Shown here piece after piece: positions 21,387 through 33,200 of a DNA stretch of 64,000 bases. The stretch covers positions 404,734,438 to 404,798,437 of the forward strand of contig CM041778.1 of the NCBI GenBank assembly GCA_023374045.1, read 5' to 3'. The stretch is from Limonium bicolor. Lineage: Eukaryota; Streptophyta; Magnoliopsida; Caryophyllales; Plumbaginaceae. The position numbers and the translations under genes are program-made. The notes below the pieces were generated by a model. The model searched no databases. It was given only the letters and a program-made list of their open reading frames with translations, and was not told where the DNA came from. Each line of letters begins with the position of its first letter. Positions within the stretch are counted from its first letter, which is position 1.

Positions 21387-24300
21387 ATGTCTGAAACAGA
21401 AGGAACAATCTTAGACGAGAATCTTAAAGCTGAGTTAGGATTTAGACTCTCAACAGCAAATTTGTACCAATTGATTGGGATTTCAACCATCAAGTTGAGT
21501 GGAGAAAGAAATTATCTGAGTTAGAGGACTCAGATGCTTAATCTTCTCGAATCGGTGCAGGTGCTTGATCTCATAGAAAAAGGTTTTGACAAAACTGACT
21601 TTAAGTGGAAGGAGAATGATGCACTTGCTCAAGCCTGATTGATTGCAACAATCTCTGAAGATTGTGTAGATCAGGTCATCGGATGCACGTCTGCTAAAGC
21701 GATATGGAGCGAACTACAGTCTGAATCCTGTAATCGACAAAAGACCACGAGTTTCAATTAAAACAAAAACTCTGGTCGCTTAATCTTGGAGATAAGTTGA
21801 TAAAGGAGTATATCAAGGATTTCAAGGATGTTTGCGACAGTTTAGCTGCAATTAAGCATCCTGTTCAAGAAGATGACAAGGTTTTATTGTTTGCTCAAGG
21901 TTGCGGTAAACGATATAAGGTTATGCGATCAATCATGCTAGCTCGTGCACCCTATCCTACTTTCAAAGAATTTGTCACGGCTATAGAAGCCTATGATCTG
22001 CATGAAGGAGAAGAGACAGAAGTAGTGAAAGATAATCTGCAGGAAGTCACATTTACAGTCACTCAAAAAAGTAGTGGATATCGAAGGAGAGGCTCTAGTA
22101 AACATTTCCAAGGCAGAGGAAGGAACTTCAACGGGAGAGGTCGTGGTTATGGTAGACAGGACAATCGCTAGAACCAGAACCCAGAATCATCCAAGAATGT
22201 TGTGTCCTCCTCTTTAAACTCCTGGAATGATGTCTCTTGCCAAATCTGCGGGAGAAACAACCACACTGCCCTATCTTGTTTTACAGATGGGATCACTCAT
22301 ATACTGTGAATGATGAATCTCTCCCCGTAGCCTTCAATACTGCCACAGTAGAGGATAATTGATCTCCTCTTTACATTGACTCGGCGGCTACAACTCATAT
22401 GGTCACTAATACAGGTATGCTTGCTAAATCTAAACCATACAGAAGAAACGATTCTATTATTGTTGGAAATGGCTTAAGATTACCTATCAAATTCATTGGT
22501 GACTGTCAATTAAAGAGTAGTGAAGGGCTAGTTCACTTGAAAAATGTGCTTGTTGTTCCTGATTTACAGCGGAATTTACTATCTGTTAGTCACATCACTA
22601 AAGACAATTTATGTACTGTTGAATTTGTTGAATTTCGCTTTCATATCAAGGATCATGTGACAAGCAAGATCTTGATCAAGGGAATCAGAACTGGTGATAT
22701 GTATTCTGTTTCTCAACCAGCCAATGAAGCCCTCACTGTGTCCACACGCCTGAATGCTACAGCTGAAACTTAGCATGCCCGTCTGGGGTATCCTCATTCA
22801 AACATGATGCACATATTGAATAAACAACAAGGAATAAATGTCAGTTCTTGGAGGAACAACTATGAAGTGTGTCCTAGCTGTCAAATGGGCAAGGGTTGTA
22901 AACTTCCTTTCAATTCTAGTAATAAAATAGCTTCTGATTTCTTTGAAAAGATTCGTTGTGATCTTTGAGGACCATCATCGGTTACCTCTCCAAGTGGATT
23001 TAGATACTAAGCAGTTTTTTTATGATCAAAGCAGATTCACATGGCTGTATTTGCTGAAAAATAAGTCAGATTTCCCTCAAATATTTGTAAAGTTTTAGAA
23101 AATGATAGAGTGTCAGTTTGCAAAGAAAATCAAGATCTTTCAATTCGATGGAGGTGGCGAATTTATCAGCAAAGTCTTTACTGAGGTCCTTAGCAATTTG
23201 AGAATTATTCAACATGTCTCATGTCCTCATACACCTGAGCAGAACGGTGTAGCTGAAAGTAAGCACTGACACATAGTTGAGATGGGTCTTACCTTACTAT
23301 ATCATTCAAACCTGCCCTTAAACTTTTGGACTAAACCCTTTATGACTTCTGTTTTTCTCATAAACAGATTACCATCTTCTGTTCTAAAATCTCAAATATC
23401 GTTTGTCAAATTGTACAATACTCAACCAGATTACTCCTGTCTCAAAATCTTTGGATGCAGATGTTTTCCTCTTCTGCGTACCAAAACTGCAAACAAATTT
23501 TCTCCAAAATCCTTACCTTGTACCTTTGTCGGCTACAGTCTACACAAAGGCTACAGATGTTATCATGTTTCTTAAAAAAAGGTCTACATTTCTCGACATG
23601 TAGTCTTTGATGAATCTGTTTTGCCCTTTAAAAATCCCACAACCCACCCTCACACTAAACCTGATACATTCATTACAACCTTTAATCTTTTTTGTTGACA
23701 AAGATTGGTTGAGCAGTTCTGATTTCTTTACACCCAAACAATCTATTACTTCTACTACACAAAATCTTGTCTTTCATACAGGACTCACACGTTCACACTT
23801 ACCAGTTTTTCTGCCAATCATGACCGATAGTCTTACTTCACAAACTGATGCCAACCTCCACAATGAACCTAATAATCTGTCTTCCTTACCTCCTGTACCC
23901 AACACAACACCATCACCTGAAACATCTGAACACACATCACCTGAAGCATTTGAACACACATCACCTGAAACATCACTTGAACCTTATTCTTCTCAAAATA
24001 GTCCTGCAGCTATTGATCTATTTGTTGAACTACCTATAGCCCAACCCACTACCAAAAATCTCAATACTCACCATATGCTTACACGCTCCAAAACCAAGAA
24101 AAACCCAGAGGCACTCGTATCGTAGCAAATCTCATCTGTTTCTGAACCCAAGACCGTTAAACATGCTCTAGCAAGCCCTGCTTGGAAGCAGGCTATGCAG
24201 GAAGAGATGGATGCTCTTATTCAACAGAACACCTGGACCCTTGTTCCACGTTGCTTCAACATGAATGTAGTTGGGAGCAAATGGGTTTTTCGTACCAAAC

Positions 24301-25620
24301 ATTTACCAGATGGATCTGTTGAAAGATTGAAAGTGAGATAAGTCGCAAAGGGCTTTCACCAAGTTCCCAGTGTGGATTATCAAGAGACATTTAGTCTGGT
24401 GATTAAATTCCCTACTCCGCAAACAGTTTTGTTTGCTGCTGTCTCTCATGGCTGGGAAATTCATCAATTTGACGTGAAGAATGCTTTTCTTCACGGTGAT
24501 TTACTTGAGGAAGTCTATATGGAGTAGCCACCCGGATTTGCTATTTCTTCCCAGTAACCGATGGTTTGTAAGCTTCAGAAATCGCTGTAAGGCCTTAAAC
24601 AACCATCTCGAGCTTGGTTTAACAAGCTGAGCTCCATTCTGTTTGGCCTAGGGTTTCATTGCAATAAAGCCGATACTTCACTGTTCTTTCGTCACTATGT
24701 TAAAGGTTCTGTTATCATCTTAGTATATGCTGATGATATTGTGATTATAGGAAGCAATACACAACTAATTTCTATGGTTATTCAGCATCTTGTAAAATCT
24801 TGGCTCTAAAGGATCTCGGCAAGCTTCACTACTTTCTTGGTATATAAGCTGAATTCACTGAACGGGGTCTATTTTTAAGTAAAAAAAATAAGCTCATGAT
24901 CTTCTTCAACAAGAGGGTTTACTGAAAGCAAATCCAGCTCGAACTCCCATCAGCACAAGTCATCACATGGATTCTGCATCATCTCCCTTAATTGACTCGT
25001 CCAAATACAGAAGTGTAGTAGGAGCACTTCAGTATCTTACACTTACTCGTCCAGATTTAACATTTGTTGTTAATCTGGCTTGTCAGTACATAGGGCACCA
25101 CGTGAAGTTCATTGGTTGGCTATAAAACGTATTATATGTTATATAAGTGGCACGGCCACACATGGTCTTTTCTTATCCTCCAAATCCTCTATGAATCTAA
25201 TAGCTTATACTAAAGATGACTAGGGAAGCTGTTCTATCACCAGACGTTCCACCAGTGGACTTTGTGTCTTTCTAGGCTCAAATCTAATATCTTGGGCTTC
25301 CAAAAAACAAAGAACCGTTGCTCGTTCAAGCAGGCAAAGTATCGGGCTTTGGCAGCAGCTACCACTGAAGTAGTATGACTTACATACATTCTTCGTGATC
25401 TCAGACTGACTCCTTCCAAATGTCCCTTGTTACTTTGCGACAATCTATCATCTTTACACCTCTCCAAAATCCTGTCATGCATGCCCGAACTAAACACATT
25501 GAAATGGACTATCATTTGTTCGTGAAAAAGTAACCACCGGTGCAGTCTCTATCCAGTTTGTGTGCTCCAAACAACAACTTGCTGATGGCTTTACTAAGCC
25601 TATGACAAAGGATATCCTAT
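21387..25620 (+). pseudogene. Copia gag-pol, multiply disrupted
   Basis: In order: gag from 21387 with TAG replacing a tryptophan codon near 21522; a zinc knuckle CX2CX4HX4C at 22238-22279; a protease remnant with IDSAATTHMV near 22378, where the usual DSGA glycine is alanine; a GAG-pre-integrase segment around HARLGYPSNMMH near 22770; integrase pieces with FDGGGEF near 23145 and EQNGVAE near 23239; a reverse transcriptase with YADD at about 24727; and an RNase H remnant near 25250-25380. Several stops are in codons that are normally Trp, Gln or Arg, fitting C-to-T decay of methylated cytosine. No protein can be made. Confidence 0.92.
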
Positions 25621-25677
25621 CTCTGTTTCAAAGCAAACTTCAACTGTGTTCTACACCCAACTCAGTTAGATGGAGTA

Positions 25678-25880
25678 TGTTAGAGTATATTATATTAAGT
25701 ACTTGGTGATGTGGCATTTGAGATGTACAACTGTACTCTATAAATACTCTAGTTTGTACAATGTGTTACGGTCAATGAGAAATGCTTCAGTCTATTCACT
25801 ACTCTCAAGCTCTTCTCTAATGGAGATTATTCTCTCAATTCACACCATTCTTTCTTCTTCATTTTCTGTCTACTTCCACA
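25678..25880 (+). repeat. Copia 3' LTR
   Basis: Direct repeat of 21106-21308, preceded by the purine-rich TAGATGGAGTA and followed by the TAGCT duplication. Confidence 0.93.
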
Positions 25881-25885
25881 TAGCT

Positions 25886-28383
25886 AACTTAGCCAAATGT
25901 TATAACATCAGTTTATACATATATTTAGGTCATATGGACCATCTCACACAATACTCTCGCGGCTGCATTTATTTTACAACCCAAGGTTTCTAAAAAATTG
26001 CATTTTAACCCCTGTAACTTAATACCTTGTACATTTAAGTCCTTAACTTATCCAAGTGTTATAAACTGTTTTATACACATTACTAGTTCAATATATGTCA
26101 TTTTACACATAGGGCTCTCGACCAAAACAGGTACATATATAGCTTAAAACAAATTTTAAAGCATAAAAATGTGTTCTAAAGTTAGAAATTTTAACCTATA
26201 GTTTTCCAACCTAATTTTCTGCTTGTAGCCCTAACTTTTGGTCCTACGATACAGAGAAGGACACTAAGATTTTGTAAAATTTGAGGCTTTAAAACCAAAG
26301 CTCAAACACCAAGGTTTAGTTTAGTGAGTTTACCTCCTTAAGGTTGATTTCTCCATTGTGTTCCCTTTATTTTTCAGCCAAGTTTGGGGAGTTTGAAGAC
26401 TCCGATTTTTATACATGTTACAAGGAGGAAAAAAAAGTTCAAGAGTTAGGACTTTATCTACTCTTGAATGAAACAAAGCTAGAAGCTTAAAGCACAAAAT
26501 GGAGCTTAAGTGTTGATTTTTACCTAAAGAGTCAAACTTGATGATTTTTTCTCTAAAAATTATCCAACACTAGGAATGTATGAAAAGTTAGGTCCTTGGT
26601 GGATCCATGAGTAAAAGATGATTTAAACAAAAATGAGCTTATTTCAAGACTTTACCTTAGGTAGTTTTTCCTCTTGATTTTCGGCCCTTCTTGATGGTGG
26701 GTGAAGATAAAGTTTGAGTATAAAAGGAGTGAAGAAATGAGTTAGAAGGGCGGGATTTTTTCAGACCCATAAATGGAGAAAAGAAAGGTTAGAACCATAG
26801 AGCACATTTTTACCTTTGTTGTGGTTGAACTTAGTTTGCCACTCCTTGCTGCTTGTTGTCGGTTTTCTAGCCTCTATAACAGCAGGTTTTTGACCTTACA
26901 AAGTTAAGAAGAGGGATTCCTTAGTATTTGATGAACAAAGGAGAAGATTTTGAGGCAAAAAGAGTGTTTTAAGAGCAGAGCACTTACGTTCTTCAGTGGA
27001 GCAACAAGGAAGGAAGAAGATGAAGGAGCTTACCTTCAGCTGAGGGAGTGGGGAGGGAAGGAGGCTGTCGACAACATGGGCAAAGGGAATGGAATAAGTG
27101 AGAAAGAGAGTAAGTAAGTGATTGAGTTGGAGTTCCCAAGGAGAGTAGACTTTGTATGTTATAAAGCTTCTTACACAAAAGCAAAAAGAACTTTTGGAGT
27201 GTCCTTTCTCTCGACAAAACCGTCCAACTTTATTTTTGGGGGGAAACTTTTGAAATTCTGTGACTTAATATTAGGACTTCAATGTTGTGCACTTTGAAGT
27301 TGCTTGAGTGTTAGGTTGTAACATGTGTTGTTACCTTGTTTTTTAAGGTGTATTCTTTGTGTTTTAAGTGCTTGGTATACTTTATTATTCATTGTAATAT
27401 TAAAGGATACCACATAATTTTATCACATGATTTGTGATTATTCATGATTATAATGTATTATATGTTACATTAACTTTAGGAGTTGTTTCCTCTTATAGTC
27501 CCATTATTCCATGTGGGGTTTAGTACCCATTTTGGACTATCCATACATGTTTATATATTTATGTTTAGAGGTGATAAACATTCCTTATGAATTAAGGTTC
27601 ATTATTCTTAATTTTCCTTGATTAAATCCTTTCATTTAATTAGTTCATGATTAATTAAAGTATTCAAGGTTTGGGGTATTTCAAAAAGTCTCCCAAATCA
27701 ATATCACAAAATCCGGACAACATACTCATCTTATTCCACCAAAATTACCAGTAATATCCATAACCCTAGTTCGACATCCATCCATAAAATATTCCACCAT
27801 CCAGAAAACAAATTCATCCACCACCTAATCATTACTCAAACAGAGTAGTTTAAGCGAACGCATTAGCTTACCTAGGATCCACATTCAACCACCAAATCAG
27901 AGGTCATGCACACTCACTAGCAACCACCATTGACGAACTTGGAATCTAGAATTTAACATAGCTACTTTCAATAGTCCATCAGCAAAATAATCTAATTAAT
28001 AATCTCTTAACCCTAACTATCATAGACTTACTTCCCTTCAAACTAACTTGAGGCAAATGGAGGAGTAAGATTTTGTGTGAGAGGAAGAAGAAGATGTTGG
28101 GAGAGAGGCACGAAGAGAAGAGAATGAGAGTGGCGTGAATTCTAGAAAGAGAGGAAAAGAAAAGAAGGAAAATAAAAAGAAGAAAAGAAAAAAGGGAAAA
28201 GGAAGAAATAAAATCTGGTTGATTCCTCCTTATTCCAAATTACTTCCTTGCCCCTTACTTAAAGTATAAACTTCCAAACCAAATAAAATAAGCCATTAGC
28301 ATCATCCAATAACCACAATTTAATAAGACTATAATTAACCAATAAATGTTGGAATGTACTCATAAATCATTTAAATTATATGG
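25886..28383. other. Non-coding stretch, possible minus-strand LTR end near 27683
   Basis: No reading frame here resembles a protein. On the minus strand a sequence starting TGAAATACCCCAAACC at 27683 looks like the start of a chromovirus-type LTR, so part of 25.9-27.7 kb (and the matching 19.8-21.1 kb flank) may be an old LTR in reverse orientation. No partner LTR, primer site or duplication was found. The remainder, 27690-28380, shows only purine-rich low-complexity sequence at about 28070-28210. Confidence 0.35.
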
Positions 28384-28384
28384 G

Positions 28385-28900
28385 TATTCATAAGACACCG
28401 TTCTCAAGGTTGGCCTGGTCAGAGCAGTCCTTTGTAGGGTGAGTAAACAAGCCACAACGAAAGCAGATCAATAACATCCTCTCGTATGTAACTCTAAAGA
28501 AGGAATCCCCCTCGGCGGAATGGTAACACACCACAATATTGGCTTCTCAACATCGAGAAGGACTTTTTATACCCATATATACCCCACCAATTTGATCTTA
28601 TATTCCCCATAATCCAAAAATCAGCCACTCAATTACCTAGTCTTCTAGCAAAGTCCTGGTGGAGGAGGAAATGGACATCGTAAACTCTTACCCACATAGG
28701 GAACCAGCCAAAATCATGGTTGTCGGGCTATGTGCTCGTTAATCTATTGAAAACCCTAAAGTGTGCCATCAAAAACACTAAGGCTCTCGATAGAGGACTG
28801 CATGCACCATTTTCGTTTTCTCATCTCGAGCAAATAGAGCCCTTTCCCCGCAGTGCGAATTTTGAATTCACCTTCAAGCCGCCAAGCTCGGCCAAGAGAA
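28385..28900 (-). pseudogene. Decayed DUF4283/CCHC zinc-knuckle gene, LINE ORF1-like
   Basis: Reading the minus strand, a zinc knuckle CFRCGLFTHPTKDC (CX2CX4HX4C) lies at 28465-28424. Upstream, near 28700, is MWVRVYDVHF followed by FARRLGN, matching the FWVRIYDLPF...A..IGN pattern that precedes the zf-CCHC_4 knuckle in plant DUF4283 proteins and LINE ORF1. Stops and frameshifts separate these pieces, and a weak DUF4283-like stretch continues to about 28900. It is a dead gene fragment; LINE ORF1 origin is the likeliest explanation but is not proved. Confidence 0.6.
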
Positions 28901-30274
28901 GATTCAAGTGCTCAAATATCCGTAGACTTAGGGTGTGAAAGTCTTGTAGGGAAGACATCATTCAAGTGGAAGAGAAAGTGCATGGTCCTCAAGATCATGC
29001 AAATCGGTTGTCTTTCCTTCCTCCTTTGTGTGAGACAAAAACCGCATAGTCAACTGATAAATATTCCACTGACACATGCATGAGATGGAAGTCATTTCAA
29101 AGAGGAAACAACCAAAAGGGAAAACGAAGGCGGATAATGAAAGAAGTGAAAAGTAGAGGAGATCGAGTCAGAGATGGTAGAAAAAAGAAAATGGGAGGAT
29201 AAGAGTCAGCCCCTCTCACGCATGCAAAATGCTATAATTAGGGAAACCATTCCCAAGGAGCCATCACTGAGCACCAGGAGAACAGAAGAGATGCAAGGAG
29301 AAAGTGCTTCGTAATGGAAAGGTTGAGATACAAATGAGGAGGGACAACAAAGATAAGGCGAAAAAGAGACAGATGGTAAAGAAGTAGAAGGCTAAGCTCC
29401 ACCGAAGAAAAAAGAGACTTCCTTTATGACATCATATATATATAAGATTTACATTGAGTCTTAGCTACAACCAAATGTAGTCAAAGATGGTTACATTTTT
29501 CATGGTACAATTTGTATAGAGTAAATGTACATGTTTTATAAGTTTGTTGTACAGTTTATAAAGTAGTATGTACATTTAGTACAAATTCAGAAATATCACA
29601 ATTCACTGTATACATGTACATACATCAGTACAGTTTTGAATGATCAAATGTACAGTTTTCAATGACCGAATATACATGTATATAGCTAATTGGGTAAGAT
29701 TTAATAGGTTCCTAATCCTAAGCAATGTGGTAATATAATCATTAATTTCTATATGTATCTAGAAAAGTTTAAAGAAACTCTAAATCGATACTGTTGCTTT
29801 TTCTATTAAAAACGTATAATATCAATTATAATACCAAGAATTTCTACTGAAACTGCACTATCTACAAACGGGATTTTAATTTCCTTCAAACTCATATATT
29901 TTTACTAATTAAAGATAGAAATTCTAACGCAGAGTAACAATTTTTTTTGAAACTTTTTGCATCAAATATAAGTACATTGTTGTAAAGAATTTTTCAATTC
30001 ATTAATTACTCAAATTTTTGACTAGCAGGAAAGTGTCTAAGCATGACAGGAGTCTTTTACAGAGTAGGATGGACAAGTACCAAGCCAAAAATACTTGTTA
30101 CCGGAAAGAAAGACCGACATTTATTCTCTGGTCCTCATGATAAGCGCCATATATACCAGTGCAATATACATTCAACAGCGACGCATAACCAGAAAACTCA
30201 CCACGACATAAAAGCTCAGCTGATCGTGGAATACTTCGCTTTATTCTTCATAGATCTAGAAATTATTTTCCATC
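28901..30274. other. Gene-free interval and 3' flank of the PEPC gene
   Basis: Purine-rich sequence (29080-29420) gives way to AT-rich DNA (29430-30000). At 29455 the phrase CTTAGCTACAACC plus ATGTAGTCAAAGATGG resembles one at 38806 and may mark a short dispersed element. The last 270 bp probably hold the 3' untranslated region of the minus-strand gene; AATAAA on the minus strand occurs at 30245-30240 and near 30124, but I cannot tell which, if either, is used. Confidence 0.4.
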
Positions 30275-33200
30275 TCAGCCAGTGTTCTTCATCCCAGCGG
30301 CAATCCCATTGACCGTAATAAGCAAAGCATCTCTAAGCTTATCATTGTCCTGATCGCTCCTCAACCTCTTTAAAACCTCAACCTGCAGCATATTAATCGG
30401 GTTCAAGTAGGGGAGCCTGTTATCAACCAGCTTTTTCAAACTTCTGTTGCTGTCCATTGGCTTATCATGCCCAGTCACAAGCAGCACGTACTTCTCGGTC
30501 ATCATAAGCTCCTTTCTCAGCTCCACCCCCAACTTTTGCCTGCTCTCTGGTACTAGCACCTCGTCATACCTCTTAGCTATTGACACGTCAGCTTTGCCCA
30601 ACACCATCTCGATTAGGTCCACTGTGCTCTGGAAGAATGGCCACTCCTTGTACATTTGTTTTAGCTCCTCAGTGTGCCCCTTCTCACAAGCGGTTTTCAA
30701 GCCAGCCCCAACACCAAGCCAGGAAGGGAGGATCAGCCTTGTCTGGGTCCAAGCAAAGACCCACGGGATTGCTCTGAGATGAGTGATGGCTGCTGTGTTT
30801 TTCCTCTTTGATGGTCGGCTTCCAATGTTGAGAAATCCTAGCTCGCTTTGTGGGGTTGCCTCCTGGAAATAAGCTATGAATTCTGGGTTTTCATAAACCG
30901 TGCTTCTGTAGCTCTGACGACTAGAGATAGAGATCTCTTCCATCAGATCCCTCCACTTGCGATCTCTGGGTGGAGGAGGGGGACGCAGTGTGGCCAGTAG
31001 CACCGCTGTTGTATAGATTTCCAGCTGTCGGATTGCTATCTCAGGTAAACCAAATTTTGCCTGTACCATTTCTCCCTGTTCAGTTGAACGAAGGCGGCCC
31101 TGAAATTATGTAAATCCAAGACTTCAGCCTATTCCCCTCCTTTCATGCAGAGAGTCTCCTCTTTTTATTTATTTTAATGAGATTGGACTAGATGCAAAAG
31201 TAAGGAATTGTAGCTTATTCATCATATGTTGCAGCCACTTTCAAATAATACCCAAAAAGTTTACCAGTTCTGACAGTTTGAGGAGTTGAGGCTTACAAAA
31301 CAAAACAGAGACTCACCATAACAGAGCCTGGGGGTTGAGATTGAATAGCTAGATGCGTGGGGCCACCACCCCGGCCTACACTCCCCCCTCGCCCGTGAAA
31401 TAGAGTGATCTGAATACCAAATTCTTTGCACGCAGCAACCACATCTTCCTGGGCTTTGTAAAGCTCCCACGCAGCTGCAAAACGCCCAGCATCCTTACCA
31501 GAGTCGGAGTAACCCACCATGACCTGTTTACAAAATGCTTTTATAAGCTCCAAGATCCTACCTAGGAGAGACTAAACACCCAAAAGAAATAAGCATAAAT
31601 GATGCATAGGAGAGTATATCCAACGCCCACCTCTTGACAGCTATCATGGTTCTTTATTAAATGCTCCCTGTACCAATCGATAGATAATAATCTCCTCAGC
31701 ACAGAACCAGCTTCTCTCAAGTCCTTCACTGTTTCAAATAATGGAGCTACCCGTATCCTGTCCAAGCATAAGCACAAACCATGGATCAAGACATAACTTC
31801 TACATACATGTCAGAGAAACCACTCAGGTTCAAACGCAAATGTTTAGGTCTACTTCAATTGTATCAGCTAAAATTCTAAAAGAGTTTTCACTTGAGAACC
31901 GCTTCATATCAAGATGTCACAGTGACACGGGACAATAGAGGAACTCACGTGCCACCTGGGCATTGTCTTCCTGTTTCCCCGCTAACAGCAAGTCTGGTAT
32001 CTTTCTGAAGAAGTTCCACAGCTAGGACATCACTAGCCTACATTATATTCATTTCGGCCTTAGTCCATGATAGTAAATATGCTTGAAATCAGTAGTCGTT
32101 TGACCAGCTAAATGCTTCACTTATTGCTCTGAGTAACAAATGCTAAGCCCAGGAGGGAAGAAAGGATACTGATACTCACATTTGAAGCCATAGAAATTAC
32201 ATAGGCCCCAAATGCATCACTACCTAGCTCGGCGGCCACACGAAAGGTATCCAAAACCTCCTTCACGTCAGAAGATACCTGAAGATACCAAACAGGTGAT
32301 ACTTCAGAGAAAGCTGATAACCATACATTCTCTGTTTAAACCCACTTGTATAGCTGGACTAGTAACATCAATATACCTGGATTCTTGGAGGTATCAAAGG
32401 CCTCTTTCCTTTGAGCTCTTTTGCAAGGAATTCCAGTTTTTTGTCCTCTGGCCACTCACTATATGTACCAATGCCCAAGTATTGTGTAATTGCATCCAGT
32501 GCTTCAGAATGCCGACTCGACTCCTAATATGTATCACAAAAAATTAGATAACAGTACTTAAGCAGAGCAACAAGCCAGAAAGTCAAGCACATGATTTACC
32601 TGACGCAAGTCGAGCTTCATAAGCACCATCCCGAATGTGGAAACTCTTCGAATCAGATCAGTTAGGCGACCATCAGCAACCACCCCAGAAGAACTAGATT
32701 TCTGTGAAAAGAAGACAGCTTAAGTCACATCTGGGAGACAATGGTATCTTGTTGGACAGAAACAAAGACAATTCTTCTAATGTACCAGGGAATCGTAGCA
32801 TAGAAGTAAGGGATCCAATAGTTGTTCTGATGTTTCATAATATTCTGAAGGGACAATGTCACATGGAAGACCTTCAAGAAGCAGCTCCAATCGTTTTTGT
32901 GTCCTCATGAGCTAAGTTCAGACGAACAAACATATTAAATATAGGCATGCATAATGGGACATGTATTGAATTCATGCACCACACCAACTCAAACCAAACC
33001 ACAATCACGAAATGAAATTGAATGCATACAAATGCCAGAGTGGGCGTTGATAAATACAGCATGTAATTCAGAACTCTATGGGGCTATGGCAATACACATT
33101 TTCAGAAGATAATGCATCCTGTTAAAGAATATGGAAAAATATGTGCACCTTTTTCTTTACATCGCCAAGAACAATCCTATAAGGAGCAATTCCAGGACGC

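Larger units (their letters stand above)
21106..25880 (+). mobile_element. Copia (Ty1) LTR retrotransposon, decayed
   Basis: Two 203-bp LTRs (21106-21308 and 25678-25880), a primer site for initiator tRNA-Met and a 5-bp duplication TAGCT (21101-21105 and 25881-25885) define the element. Its length of 4.8 kb and short LTRs suit the Ale/Retrofit lineage, but I did not confirm lineage by phylogeny. The gag-pol region is readable only with many stops and frameshifts. I count about 16 differences between the LTRs, near 8 percent, so it is much older than the Athila element. Confidence 0.95.

Noticed and set aside
25237..25515. 92-codon minus-strand frame
   Set aside because: It is antisense to the Copia RNase H remnant.
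30447..30782. Plus-strand frames opposite the last PEPC exon
   Set aside because: They are shadows of a strongly conserved minus-strand exon.
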